From contig JBKJVQ010000270.1 of assembly GCA_046717125.1 (NCBI GenBank), positions 1-27,504 on the forward strand: a DNA stretch of 27,504 nucleotides, written 5' to 3'. The translations under genes were made by a program, and so were the position numbers. Source of the DNA: JBKJVQ01 sp046717125. Its GTDB lineage: Bacteria; Pseudomonadota; Alphaproteobacteria; Rhizobiales; Methyloligellaceae. Below the pieces are notes generated by a model. The model had not been told where the DNA came from. It saw only the letters and a program-made list of their open reading frames with translations, and made no database searches. Below, piece after piece: positions 1 to 7,706 of this stretch (position 1 is its first letter; each line of letters opens with the position of its first letter).

Positions 1-391
1 AGCGTCGCCCGACCAAAAGTACTTGGCTATGCGCGGTCGGCGACAAGTAACTCTCTAAAGTACTCGCGATATTTCGGCAGTGTCCGGGGTCCAAAGGAGC
101 CCAGTAGAACGCGACAAAGCTTGAGGCCGATAGAACCACAGCCAACAGCAGGCAGGCGGTCACCCCGATCCGGCGGATGAGAAGCGGTATCAGCGGCGAC
201 GCCCCCATAGTCGCCACGCCCGCCACGGCGGTGATGAGCCCGATCGTCAGACCTGACTCACCACGCTCCTCCAGGATGAAGGCCAGCAGGGTCAGACCCA
301 GGCTGAGACCCGCCCCGATGATCAGTACACACGCGATTGCCATCGCGAGTCCGAGTTTTTGTTTTTCTTGTTTAGCGGCCTCGCTTGCCAT
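1..391 (-). CDS. MFS transporter, N-terminal part (runs off the window; possibly broken)
   Basis: The reading frame starts at ATG 391 and is open to the window edge. After a short polar N-terminus rich in Lys and Gln it has a hydrophobic helix (about residues 14-40), a Gly/Ser-rich loop with a Glu-Glu-Arg-Gly motif, a second helix ending in LLIRRIG, and a third helix ending FYWAPL. This is the usual start of a 12-helix major facilitator transporter: two helices, a basic loop, then a third. After about position 95 the predicted protein becomes polar and unlike an MFS helix, while another minus frame ends in a charged tail with a stop (TAG) near 28-30. The gene may therefore be frameshifted or fused to other sequence just before the edge. 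There is no clear Shine-Dalgarno site before the ATG. Substrate unknown. Confidence 0.55.
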   Translation of the reverse strand, partial: MASEAAKQEKQKLGLAMAIACVLIIGAGLSLGLTLLAFILEERGESGLTIGLITAVAGVATMGASPLIPLLIRRIGVTACLLLAVVLSASSFVAFYWAPLDPGHCRNIASTLESYLSPTAHSQVLLVGRR

Positions 392-714
392 GCGGAACCG
401 GCAGGCGGAACTGGTTGCGCGAGAGAGTGCAGCTCAGCATGGGGCTGATCTCGTCATGCGAGCGACGTGCACCATCGAGAGAGTTGCGCCGGGATTGGCG
501 CGCCGCGAGGATAAATCCGGCGAGCCGAATGGGTTCCACTCAGTTCGGCAGCTTGGCCTAATCGGCGGGCGGCAACCGATCTGTATTCCCGAAGTCGCGC
601 GCGACCTACCCTTGACGTCGCGCGGCGCAACACCCACATCACGAACAGCGGAACTGGTTTTCGTTTCCGGCGCGCGACCACGGATGTACTGGCGCAGCCG
701 TCGAGACGAAATGG
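392..714. other. Intergenic stretch, no gene recognised
   Basis: This stretch between the MFS gene start and the hairpin downstream of tRNA-Glu has open frames on both strands. Their translations are Arg/Pro/Ser-rich with no membrane, domain or ribosome-binding-site signal, as expected of chance frames in high-GC DNA. It presumably contains the promoter of the MFS gene, which I cannot place. Confidence 0.5.
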
Positions 715-743
715 AAAGGTCGGGCTTAAAGCTCGGCCTTTTT
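715..743. terminator. Rho-independent terminator-like hairpin beside tRNA-Glu
   Basis: An 11-bp stem (715-725 with 731-741) closes a 5-base TTAAA loop and runs into TTTTT at 739-743. As plus-strand RNA all 11 pairs form, two of them G-U. As minus-strand RNA, the direction of the tRNA, those two become A-C mismatches and the U-tract is shorter. It lies 12 bases beyond the encoded CCA end of the tRNA, so it most likely ends tRNA transcription, and it may also block antisense transcription from the left. Confidence 0.5.
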
Positions 744-754
744 GCTGTGCGGGA

Positions 755-829
755 TGGCGCTCCCTACGGGACTCGAACCCGTGTTTCAGCCTTGAGAGGG
801 CCGCGTCCTAACCTCTAGACGAAGGGAGC
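755..829 (-). tRNA. tRNA-Glu (anticodon CUC)
   Basis: The minus strand folds into a complete cloverleaf. The acceptor stem is GCTCCCT paired with AGGGAGC, followed by discriminator G and an encoded CCA (755-757). The D arm is GTCTAGAGGTTAGGAC. The anticodon stem CGGCC/GGCTG encloses the loop CTCTCAA with anticodon CTC. The T arm is ACGGG-TTCGAGT-CCCGT. The sequence around the D arm (TTCGTCTAGAGG) is typical of bacterial tRNA-Glu. It decodes GAG, the favoured Glu codon of a high-GC genome. A promoter lies immediately upstream and a hairpin terminator downstream, so it appears to be a single-gene transcription unit. Confidence 0.95.
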
Positions 830-841
830 CAACCAGCGGCA

Positions 842-871
842 GTCATATCGCGCGGCCACGCGCCCGATCAA
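842..871 (-). promoter_or_regulatory. Predicted sigma70-type promoter of tRNA-Glu
   Basis: On the minus strand TTGATC (871-866) is followed after 18 bases by TATGAC (847-842). Each hexamer matches the consensus at four of six positions. The -10 box lies 12 bases upstream of the mature tRNA 5' end, giving a leader of only a few bases, as expected for a tRNA gene. Confidence 0.55.
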
Positions 872-966
872 GTTCTATCGCCTGCCGTCTCCAACCTTAC
901 ACCTTAGGCCGACTGCCTGATATTCTTGCCTGCAGATCGCGCTGCCGGGCGTCAAGGGAGGTGGGC

Positions 967-1356
967 ATGGCCGTTGTGTTGAGACGTATCCTGACGTGTC
1001 ACTGGTTCGTTACGCTGCTCTTTATGGGACTGTTCGGAGCGGCGTTCAGCCTCACGCTCGCCAATCTGATCACGCTGCTGCGCGCCAATCTGCGACTCAT
1101 CGCCCGTTACGGACAACACGTGCTGTTCGAGGGAGCCCTGCAGCAACTGGCGGAGCTGGTCCTGCTCGGCTATGTCGCGGTCATCGCCTATGTGCTGTTC
1201 AAGGTCTGCGAATGCGCGCTCGTGCAGCGCATCATGCGTGAGCCCGACCAGAAAAAATCCCAGTTGATTGAGAACGCCCCTGAGCCCTTGCTGGATACGC
1301 TTGGCCCAAGGCTCGACTCCGATTCACAGCCATCCATCAGCGCGGCAAAACCCTGA
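967..1356 (+). CDS. Small membrane protein of unknown function
   Basis: The gene encodes 129 residues. ATG 967 was chosen over the in-frame GTG 961 because GGGAGG lies at the proper distance upstream of it. The protein has two hydrophobic segments: about residues 12-38 (a Phe/Leu/Ala-rich helix) and about 66-84 (LVLLGYVAVIAYVLF). The second is followed by a short Cys-containing segment and a polar, Pro/Ser-rich C-terminal tail. I recognise no family. Its last 20 bases overlap the end of the convergent minus-strand gene at 1337, so the two may interfere in transcription. The layout suggests an inner-membrane protein with a cytoplasmic tail; function unknown. Confidence 0.6.
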   Translation: MAVVLRRILTCHWFVTLLFMGLFGAAFSLTLANLITLLRANLRLIARYGQHVLFEGALQQLAELVLLGYVAVIAYVLFKVCECALVQRIMREPDQKKSQLIENAPEPLLDTLGPRLDSDSQPSISAAKP

Positions 1357-1726
1357 TGCGGCGCAGGAGGCGTCCCGATTTCAGATCGATGACCGCAATC
1401 TCTTCGCCGCCATCGCCCTTGAGATGGATAGCGAGCCGGTCGGCATCGAGCGTTACGCCCGCGACGCTCTGGCCAGCTTCGGCGTCGAGCGTCATGACCG
1501 GCGCAGCCGCCGATGCGGCAACGCCGTCTGGCGATCCCGGCGCGTCGGCCGCTTGCCCGGATTGGGAGGCCTGATAGACAAGTCCAAAGATCACCAGGCC
1601 GAAGCAGACCACGAGCATCACGCCGAGGCCGATCACCACCCATTTCAGAACGCGCACCTGACGCGGCGTAAAGACCGTGCCGGGCACGGTTCCGTTCCCT
1701 GGGTCCAACTCGGACGCGATGACCAT
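1337..1726 (-). CDS. Single-pass membrane protein next to rluD (DUF6476-like)
   Basis: This 129-residue protein starts at ATG 1726, preceded by AGGGAG at good spacing. A short polar N-terminus with the sequence FTPRQVRVLKW leads into one strong transmembrane helix (WVVIGLGVMLVVCFGLVIFGLVY). A Gly/Ser/Ala linker and a small C-terminal domain follow, with a pattern of short beta strands (DRLAIHLKGDGGEEIAVIDL). Small proteins of this design next to an RluA-family gene are known in alphaproteobacteria, and I believe they are filed as DUF6476; that name is from memory. The biochemical function is unknown. Its start codon overlaps that of the divergent rluD, and its 3' end overlaps the convergent gene at 967-1356 by 20 bases. 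Confidence 0.65.
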   Translation of the reverse strand: MVIASELDPGNGTVPGTVFTPRQVRVLKWVVIGLGVMLVVCFGLVIFGLVYQASQSGQAADAPGSPDGVAASAAAPVMTLDAEAGQSVAGVTLDADRLAIHLKGDGGEEIAVIDLKSGRLLRRIRVLPR

Positions 1727-2744
1727 GACCACTCCCTTGCCGGACGCTCTGGCGGACCTCGCTTCGATCGAACGGCTCGCGGTAGCGCTGCACGAAGAGG
1801 GGTCACGTCTCGACCGCTGGCTCGCCGCCCGACTTCCCGTGCTCAGCCGTTCGCGACTCAAGGTCCTGATCGAGCAGGGCGCGGTGCGCGTTGGCGACCG
1901 AACCATGGACGACCCCGCTTATCGGATCAAGGCGGGCGATACAATTGAGATCGGCGTGCCGGCGCCATTGCCCGCCGAGCCCGAGGGCGAGGCCATTCCG
2001 CTCGACATCGTCTATGAGGACGAGGCGCTGATCGTGATCGACAAGCCCGCCGGGCTCGTGGTCCACCCGGCCGCGGGCCATGGCAGTGGAACGCTGGTCA
2101 ACGCACTGATCGCTCATTGCGGCGCGTCGCTTTCCGGGATCGGCGGCGTGAAGAGGCCGGGTATCGTGCATCGGCTCGACAAGGATACGACGGGTCTCAT
2201 GGTGGTCGCCAAGTCGGACGCAGCCCATCGTGGCCTCGCCGCGCAATTCGCCGACCACGGGCGCGAGGGCGCGCTCACCCGCCGCTACCGCGCGATCGCG
2301 TGGGGCGCGCCGCAGCGGGGAAGCGGCGTGATATCGGCGCCTATGGGCAGGCATTCGAACAATCGGCTGAAGATGACCATTCGCAAGGACGGGCGCGAAG
2401 CCATCACGCATTATCGTGTCGCCGAACGTTTCCCCGCGCAGGGCGATGCGGTCGCAAGCGAAATCGAGGCCGAACTCGAAACCGGCCGGACGCACCAGGT
2501 GCGCGTGCATCTGGCGCATCTCGGTACGCCGCTGATCGGCGACCCGCTTTATGCGATGGGATTCCGCACCAAGACGAGGACCCTTCCCGAATCCGCGCGC
2601 TTCGTTGTGGAAGGTTTCGGCCGCCAGGCGCTGCATGCCGAGGCGCTCGGTTTCGAGCATCCGATCTCAGGCAAGTTGCTTGAATTCGAGAGTGCTCTGC
2701 CCGAAGACATGACCAATTTGAAACGAAGTCTGACGGAACTGTGA
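1719..2744 (+). CDS. rluD: 23S rRNA pseudouridine synthase, RluD type
   Basis: RluA-family enzymes isomerise uridine to pseudouridine; RluD modifies helix 69 of 23S rRNA (positions 1911, 1915 and 1917 in E. coli) late in 50S assembly. The 341-residue product has an S4 RNA-binding domain at about residues 28-75 and the catalytic domain from about 95. The diagnostic HRLDKDTTGL motif is at 151-160 with catalytic Asp154. The later motif GRTHQVRVHLAHLGTPLIGDPLY is also present, and the length is normal for RluD. The start is placed at ATG 1719; a second ATG at 1725 is equally possible. Neither has a strong ribosome-binding site, and both lie on the start codon of the divergent gene. rpoH follows 106 bases downstream. 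Specificity for the RluD sites is inferred from the S4 domain and overall similarity. Confidence 0.92.
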   Translation: MTMTTPLPDALADLASIERLAVALHEEGSRLDRWLAARLPVLSRSRLKVLIEQGAVRVGDRTMDDPAYRIKAGDTIEIGVPAPLPAEPEGEAIPLDIVYEDEALIVIDKPAGLVVHPAAGHGSGTLVNALIAHCGASLSGIGGVKRPGIVHRLDKDTTGLMVVAKSDAAHRGLAAQFADHGREGALTRRYRAIAWGAPQRGSGVISAPMGRHSNNRLKMTIRKDGREAITHYRVAERFPAQGDAVASEIEAELETGRTHQVRVHLAHLGTPLIGDPLYAMGFRTKTRTLPESARFVVEGFGRQALHAEALGFEHPISGKLLEFESALPEDMTNLKRSLTEL

Positions 2745-2769
2745 AGCCGTCCGGGACTTCCCCGTACGA

Positions 2770-2849
2770 TATCATCCTCCCTCAGGAGGGGGTCCCTGTA
2801 CCGGGACCGAAGAGGGGCCGCCATCGCATGGTCCCCGAGGAGATGCGAT
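2770..2849 (+). promoter_or_regulatory. Structured leader of rpoH, candidate RNA thermometer
   Basis: Four inverted repeats are packed before the rpoH ATG: CCTCC/GGAGG (2776-2780 with 2785-2789); GGTCCC/GGGACC (2791-2796 with 2803-2808); GGGGCC/GGTCCCC (2814-2819 with 2830-2836, one bulged base); and ATCGCAT/ATGCGAT (2823-2829 with 2843-2849). The last is a perfect 7-bp stem directly before the ATG whose 13-base loop contains the Shine-Dalgarno GAGGAG (2837-2842). The third and fourth structures exclude each other. In addition TCCTC (2775-2779) can pair with the Shine-Dalgarno. TATCAT at 2770-2775 resembles a -10 box but has no good -35 partner. Thermosensing is inferred; the repeats are seen directly. 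Confidence 0.5.
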
Positions 2850-2850
2850 C

Positions 2851-3735
2851 ATGGCGACGAACAATCTTCCGAGCGTTGCAGCCGCGGGCGGGCTGTCGCG
2901 TTATCTCGAAGAGATCCGCCGCTTTCCGATGCTGGAGCCGCAGCAGGAATTCATGCTGGCGAAGGCCTGGCAGGACCATGGCGACCGCGACGCCGCCCAC
3001 CAGCTCGTGACGTCTCATCTGCGTCTCGTCGCTCGCATCGCCATGGGCTATCGCGGCTATGGCCTCCCAATCGGCGAAGTCATCTCCGAGGGCAATGTCG
3101 GCCTGATGCAGGCGGTCAAGCGGTTCGACCCCGACAAGGGTTTTCGGCTCGCGACCTACGCCATGTGGTGGATCCGCGCCGCGATCCAGGAATACATCCT
3201 GAGATCGTGGAGCCTTGTGAAGATGGGCACCACGGCGGCGCAGAAAAAACTCTTCTTCAACCTGCGCAAGATCAAGGGTCAGATGAAGGCGCTGGAGGAC
3301 GGCGACCTCCGCCCCGAGCAGGTGAAATATATCGCCGACCGGCTCGGCGTCGGCGAAGGCGACGTCGTGTCGATGAACCGGCGACTTGGCGGCGACTCGT
3401 CGCTGAATGCGCCGGTGCGCGCGGACTCAGAAGGCGGCGAATGGCAGGACTGGCTCGTCGACGACACGGCCAACCAGGAAACGACGCTTGCCGAAAACGA
3501 GGAACTGGAGCAGCGGCGGGCGATGCTTCGAAGCGCGCTCGGCGACCTCAACGATCGCGAAAAGCGTGTGTTCACGGCGCGGCGTCTCGCCGACGACCCT
3601 CTGACGCTGGAAGAGCTGTCGACGGAATTCGGCGTCAGCCGCGAGCGCATCCGTCAGATCGAGGTCCGCGCCTTCGAGAAGGTGCAGAAGGCCGTGCAGA
3701 AAGCCGCCGCCGAAGTCGAGGCGGTCGGCGCGTAG
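2851..3735 (+). CDS. rpoH: Heat-shock sigma factor RpoH (sigma32)
   Basis: The 294-residue product is an alternative sigma factor that directs RNA polymerase to heat-shock promoters. It has sigma70 regions 1.2 and 2 (GLSRYLEEIRRFPML, then HLRLVARIA, then GNVGLMQAVKRFDPDKGFRLATYAMWWIRAAI). The RpoH box QKKLFFNLR is at 131-139; this box sets RpoH apart from other sigma factors and is known to take part in core binding. Region 4 has the helix-turn-helix LTLEELSTEFGVSRERIRQIEVRAFEKV. The Shine-Dalgarno GAGGAG lies eight bases before ATG 2851, inside a potential hairpin loop. Many alphaproteobacteria carry two rpoH genes; I cannot decide here between RpoH1 and RpoH2, though the sequence looks like the main heat-shock form. 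It may be read partly from rluD, 106 bases upstream. Confidence 0.95.
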   Translation: MATNNLPSVAAAGGLSRYLEEIRRFPMLEPQQEFMLAKAWQDHGDRDAAHQLVTSHLRLVARIAMGYRGYGLPIGEVISEGNVGLMQAVKRFDPDKGFRLATYAMWWIRAAIQEYILRSWSLVKMGTTAAQKKLFFNLRKIKGQMKALEDGDLRPEQVKYIADRLGVGEGDVVSMNRRLGGDSSLNAPVRADSEGGEWQDWLVDDTANQETTLAENEELEQRRAMLRSALGDLNDREKRVFTARRLADDPLTLEELSTEFGVSRERIRQIEVRAFEKVQKAVQKAAAEVEAVGA

Positions 3736-3850
3736 AGCGGAGTACGGGCTCGCTCCAGTCTTTGGGTGCGGCTCGGGGCAGCAACGCGCAAAGTTCGCGC
3801 GGTTCGGGCATACTGCCGCGATCCCATCCGCACTCCGAAACTCTCCCTGC

Positions 3851-5174
3851 ATGACGACACTCGCAGAATCCGGCTCCGCCAACCCGGATGCGCCCGGCTT
3901 TGGCGAAGCCGTCGCGACGTTCGCGCGCATCGGCATCCTCTCTTTCGGAGGGCCAGCCGGCCAGATCGCGCTGATGCACCGCATTCTGGTCGACGAAAAG
4001 AAGTGGCTGGACGAGCCGACATTCCTCCACGCCCTGAACTTCTGCATGCTGTTGCCCGGCCCCGAGGCCATGCAGCTCGCGACCTACGCGGGATGGAGAC
4101 TGCATGGCGTGAAGGGAGGGACTGGCCGCGGGTCTGCTTTTCGTTCTGCCCGGCGCCGCGATCGTCCTCGCCCTGACCGCCATCTATGTGACCTTCGGCG
4201 AGGTAAGCCTCGTCGAGGCGGCGTTTGTCGGGATCAAGGCAGCCGTGCTCGTGATCGTCGTCGAGGCGCTGATCCGTGTCGCCCGCCGCGCGCTCTAGGG
4301 CGCGGTCGACTGGACGATCGCCGCCGGCGCGTTCATCGCCCTGTTCCTGTTCAACGCACCGTTCCCGCTCGTCATTCTGGCGGCCGCCGCATTCGGCTAC
4401 TGGCGTGGCAGGCGGGGAGACGAGCATGTCCCGGACGCTGCGGCTGCCCGCCCTGCCCCGGCCGGCGTAAAGCGCCGTACGCTCGCAACGGTCGCGATCT
4501 GGCTGGCGATCTGGTGGCTGCCTCTGGTGGCCATCCTTCTGATCGCGGGGAGCGACCACGTCCTGTGGCAGCTCGCCCTGTTTTTCTCGAAGCTCGCCGT
4601 GGTGACGTTTGGCGGGGCGTACGCGGTGCTCGCCTACATGGCGCAACAGGCGGTCGAAACCTATGGCTGGCTTCGTCCTAGTGAGATGATCGACGGGCTC
4701 GGCCTCGCCGAAACGACCCCCGGCCCGCTGATCCTCGTCACGGAGTTCGTGGCTTTCATCGCCGGGTTCCGGAGCGCCGGACAGTCTCTTGCGATGGGTG
4801 CGGCCGGCGCTGCCGTCGCACTGTGGGCAACGTTCGTTCCCTGCTTCCTGTGGATTTTCGCCGGAGCGCCCTATATCGACCGGCTGCGCAACAATCCGAA
4901 GCTGCGCTCGGCGCTCGCGTCTGTGACGGCGGCCGTCGTCGGCGTGATCCTCAATCTCAGTATCTGGTTTGCATTGCATGTTCTGTTCGCGCGTGTCGAA
5001 ACGAGGGAAGCCGGACCGTTCCGGCTGCTGGTCCCGGAGACCGGATCGCTCGACGGCCTGACCCTGACGCTCGGCATCGTCGCTGCCGCATCGCTGTTTC
5101 TCATGCGGCTCGGCATTCCTGGGACGCTCGCGCTTTGTGCCGCGCTCGCGATCGCTGCGCACTCCGTCAACTGA
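3851..5174 (+). pseudogene. chrA: Chromate transporter ChrA, disrupted by a frameshift and a stop
   Basis: ChrA (CHR family) expels chromate through the inner membrane. The N-terminal half is clear (residues about 17-95: GEAVATFARIGILSFGGPAGQIALMHR, then FCMLLPGPEAMQLATYAGWRLHGVKGG). After GGAGGG at 4115-4120 one extra base, probably A4121, shifts the frame. The next frame continues with LLFVLPGAAIVLALTAIY and reaches an in-frame TAG at 4296-4298, where relatives would likely have Lys (AAG to TAG). Beyond the stop the same frame stays intact to 5174, including the second CHR half (LALFFSKLAVVTFGGAYAVLAYM and the motif ETTPGPL). Two independent lesions suggest a real pseudogene rather than one sequencing error. 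The end overlaps the convergent patatin gene by eight bases. Confidence 0.85.
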
Positions 5175-7536
5175 TCTCCGCCTCGATGTCCGGGATCAGG
5201 CCGGGATCCGCCGTCAGATGCGCACGCTCGGCATCGATAATGGCGCGAAACAGGCGCCGTTTCAGACGCACGGCGTCCACAGCCGCCTCCCGGCCGGCCG
5301 CCTTGAGCACGATGTCGACCAGGCGATCGGCGGCCGTCAGCCTGCCCCACAGATAGTCGTTCTCTCGCCATGCGCGGCTGAAGAAACTGCCGAAATTGCG
5401 TAAGCGCACGCCCTTGAGGGCCGCCGCTGCGCCATCGGCCCTGATGCCCCGCGCATCGATTGGGCTGATGCGGTCGATCAACACTTCCTCAAGCTCGCCG
5501 ATGTCCTCGCCCTGCATCATCGGAAAGGTGAGCACGTCGAAAAACGAGAAGCCGATGTAACCCGTCAGAAGCTCGAGCCGGTGACGCGGCGGCAGGTAGT
5601 TCTGCACCTTCACGCTGAAAACCTCATCGAGCGTCGTGTCCAGTTTTACGAAGCCCAATTCCTCTTCCAAAGCGGTCAGAAGCGCGGTGCAACCGGCGCC
5701 GGGCTCTGCGAGAAACAACACGGCTTCCTGCATCACCACAGGCGTCGCGGCGAATTCCGGCTGCATCCGCCTCCGCGTTTCGTCGAGCACTCGGTAGAAT
5801 GTCGTCTTGAGTTCGTCGAGTTCGTGCCTCCCGGCCGCCGTTTCGTCGCGGACGCGTTCGAGATAGAATTCGTTCAGACGACGGATGACGAGCCTGAGGC
5901 GGCGGACGCGAAAATCCGCATCGAACGCGCGCAGGAATTCGATCTGGCGTTCGCGCGCTGCCAAAATCTCTTCCTCCGGACGCGCAGCACCGCCCTCCAG
6001 ACCCAGCCATTCAGTCAGGCTTGCCGCGAAATCCTTCGTCCCAGGATCGATGCCGTCACGGAGGCAGCACTGGCGCAGCAGATTGTCCAGGCGGCCGACG
6101 ACCGTCAGAAGCTTCAGACGGAAATAGCTCTCGAACGCGAAACCCGCGCCGGCGGCGGCCTGCTGGTTTGCCTGCCGCCGCCATGCCTGGATCTCCTCCC
6201 GCGTCGGGGCGTGGGGCGCTGTCGCACCGATGATCTCGCCGACAAGCGCGCGCACCTGCGGACGCGCCTGCGCCACGACCTTGCGGACGAGCCGGATGCG
6301 CGCATTAAGCGTCGCGACGCGCTCGAGTTCGTCGTGAACAGGCTCATTGCGCGGAATTTCGGCGAGCGAGGCAAGAATCGCGCGGAACATGCCGGGCGAT
6401 GGCCTTTCCATGGTCGCAACGATCGATTGCGCGGGGTCGGGATCGATATAGAGGATCCGGCGTAGCACCTGGCGGTGCGCCGGCCGGGTCGCGAGCGCAG
6501 CAAGGGCCGCCGCGAACGGCTTGTTGTTGACAACCGCGCCGTCGATGAACTTGGCGTGCTGCGGGTCATGTCCGGTCGCTGCGAGTCGGCTGAACTGCCG
6601 GGTCATGAATGCGGCGCGCTGCGGCCACGGTGCGCCACGTTCTTCGAGCACGGCGTCGACTTCTGCGATCGAGGCCGCCTCGAACGCGCCGGGAAAGCAC
6701 GACGTCGCACGCGCCGCGAACACCAATCCTGGCACGGCGTCACGACAGAAATCCGACCGCATCTCCCCGCCACGTTGGCGTTCGTAGCTGAGATGCAGCA
6801 GCACCCTGTGCTCGAGCTCCTCCGCATCCGGAGGATCATTGAGGAGCACGCGCTCGGAATAGCCGTGAAAATCGGTCAGCAAGGCGAAGAAGTCGAGCGC
6901 ATGACCGTCCGGCAGAAGCGAGCCCTGCTCGTTGCGTCCCTCGGCCATGGCGTCGCAGGCGTCGAGCAGCCAGTCCACGAAGCGCGGACCGGAGAATGGC
7001 GGCCGGAACCAGCGTGAGCGCAGGAAGCGGCTCAGTTTGACGCGCGCCTCTGCGTCGGTGGCGAGCCAGGACAGGCGTGTGCGGAGAGCCGCGCGCATGA
7101 CCGGTTCGAGCCAGAACTTCGACCAGGGGCGCGCGGCTGTCTGGCGATCCATCAGTTGCAGGACGTCCGCGTTTTCGAGCCACATGGCGCGAAGGCTGTC
7201 GAGCGGCAGATCGTGGGCAAGGGCGCGGGCGAGCATCGCTCCGTTGATGCCACCAGCGGATGCGCCCGATATCACGTCGATCACGACGCGCAACTCGCCT
7301 TCCGGCGCAAGCGCCTGCAGGAGATCGAAATAAATCGCCTCGGTGTCCGTCTCCCGATGCGGATCGTTGTTGGAATCGCGGTAGCTGCGCGCAGCGCGCC
7401 CGCGGGCGGGCAGCCCGTGATAGATGCGCGAGGCGCGCGCCAGCTTCTGCAGCTCGCGGGCGACGCCGAACATGTAGACGGCAAGAGAGACGCCGCCCGT
7501 CATCACGACTGCGAGGCGGAGTTCCTGCTCGCGCAT
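5167..7536 (-). CDS. Patatin-like phospholipase with DUF3376 region
   Basis: Patatin-family proteins are acyl hydrolases with a Ser-Asp dyad. The 789-residue product (start ATG 7536, preceded by GGGGGA) begins with the Gly-rich oxyanion loop MTGGVSLAVYMFGVARE. The nucleophile elbow GASAG is at 91-95 (Ser93), and the Asp-Gly-Ala motif is at 332-334 (Asp332), followed by VVNNKPF. The long C-terminal half, rich in Arg and Leu helices, matches the layout of patatin-related proteins of about 800 residues with a DUF3376 region. There is no signal peptide, so it is probably cytoplasmic or membrane-associated. An in-frame upstream extension of 28 codons exists but is basic and lacks a ribosome-binding site. 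It ends tail-to-tail with the chrA pseudogene. The substrate is unknown; membrane phospholipid is only a family-based guess. Confidence 0.85.
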   Translation of the reverse strand: MREQELRLAVVMTGGVSLAVYMFGVARELQKLARASRIYHGLPARGRAARSYRDSNNDPHRETDTEAIYFDLLQALAPEGELRVVIDVISGASAGGINGAMLARALAHDLPLDSLRAMWLENADVLQLMDRQTAARPWSKFWLEPVMRAALRTRLSWLATDAEARVKLSRFLRSRWFRPPFSGPRFVDWLLDACDAMAEGRNEQGSLLPDGHALDFFALLTDFHGYSERVLLNDPPDAEELEHRVLLHLSYERQRGGEMRSDFCRDAVPGLVFAARATSCFPGAFEAASIAEVDAVLEERGAPWPQRAAFMTRQFSRLAATGHDPQHAKFIDGAVVNNKPFAAALAALATRPAHRQVLRRILYIDPDPAQSIVATMERPSPGMFRAILASLAEIPRNEPVHDELERVATLNARIRLVRKVVAQARPQVRALVGEIIGATAPHAPTREEIQAWRRQANQQAAAGAGFAFESYFRLKLLTVVGRLDNLLRQCCLRDGIDPGTKDFAASLTEWLGLEGGAARPEEEILAARERQIEFLRAFDADFRVRRLRLVIRRLNEFYLERVRDETAAGRHELDELKTTFYRVLDETRRRMQPEFAATPVVMQEAVLFLAEPGAGCTALLTALEEELGFVKLDTTLDEVFSVKVQNYLPPRHRLELLTGYIGFSFFDVLTFPMMQGEDIGELEEVLIDRISPIDARGIRADGAAAALKGVRLRNFGSFFSRAWRENDYLWGRLTAADRLVDIVLKAAGREAAVDAVRLKRRLFRAIIDAERAHLTADPGLIPDIEAEIS

Positions 7537-7666
7537 GCGGTCCCCCGCGCCGAACCTAGCGGCCGGAATTCGGATGGCAGGCTTTTTGGCTTTCGCCGAG
7601 CGCCCGCTGTCGCATAGCAAACCGGCGCGCGGCGCAATTCAACTGCGAAAAAGGACTACACGATCC

Positions 7667-7702
7667 TGAGCCTGACGCCGCTCAGTCCCCCTGTCAGGCT
7701 CA
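7667..7702 (-). terminator. Perfect 10-bp stem-loop just after the secreted-protein gene
   Basis: TGAGCCTGAC (7667-7676) pairs perfectly with GTCAGGCTCA (7693-7702) around a 16-base loop. It begins five bases beyond the stop of the minus-strand gene ending at 7707. No U-tract follows on the minus strand, so it may be a rho-type or RNA-stability hairpin rather than a classical intrinsic terminator. Confidence 0.4.
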
Positions 7703-7706
7703 AAGT

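Noticed and set aside
177..818. Plus-strand open frame of 213 codons across the MFS gene and tRNA-Glu
   Set aside because: It runs antisense through the MFS gene and through a clear tRNA, is Arg/Ser/Pro-rich, and has no ribosome-binding site.
1188..1793. Minus-strand frame of 201 codons overlapping the DUF6476-like gene
   Set aside because: It is out of frame to the better-supported membrane-protein gene, Arg-rich and without a start signal.
3654..5162. Long minus-strand open frame (502 codons) under chrA
   Set aside because: The composition (Arg, Gln, Asp, Gly) is that of the antisense strand of a GC-rich coding region, and the chrA frames on the plus strand match a known family.
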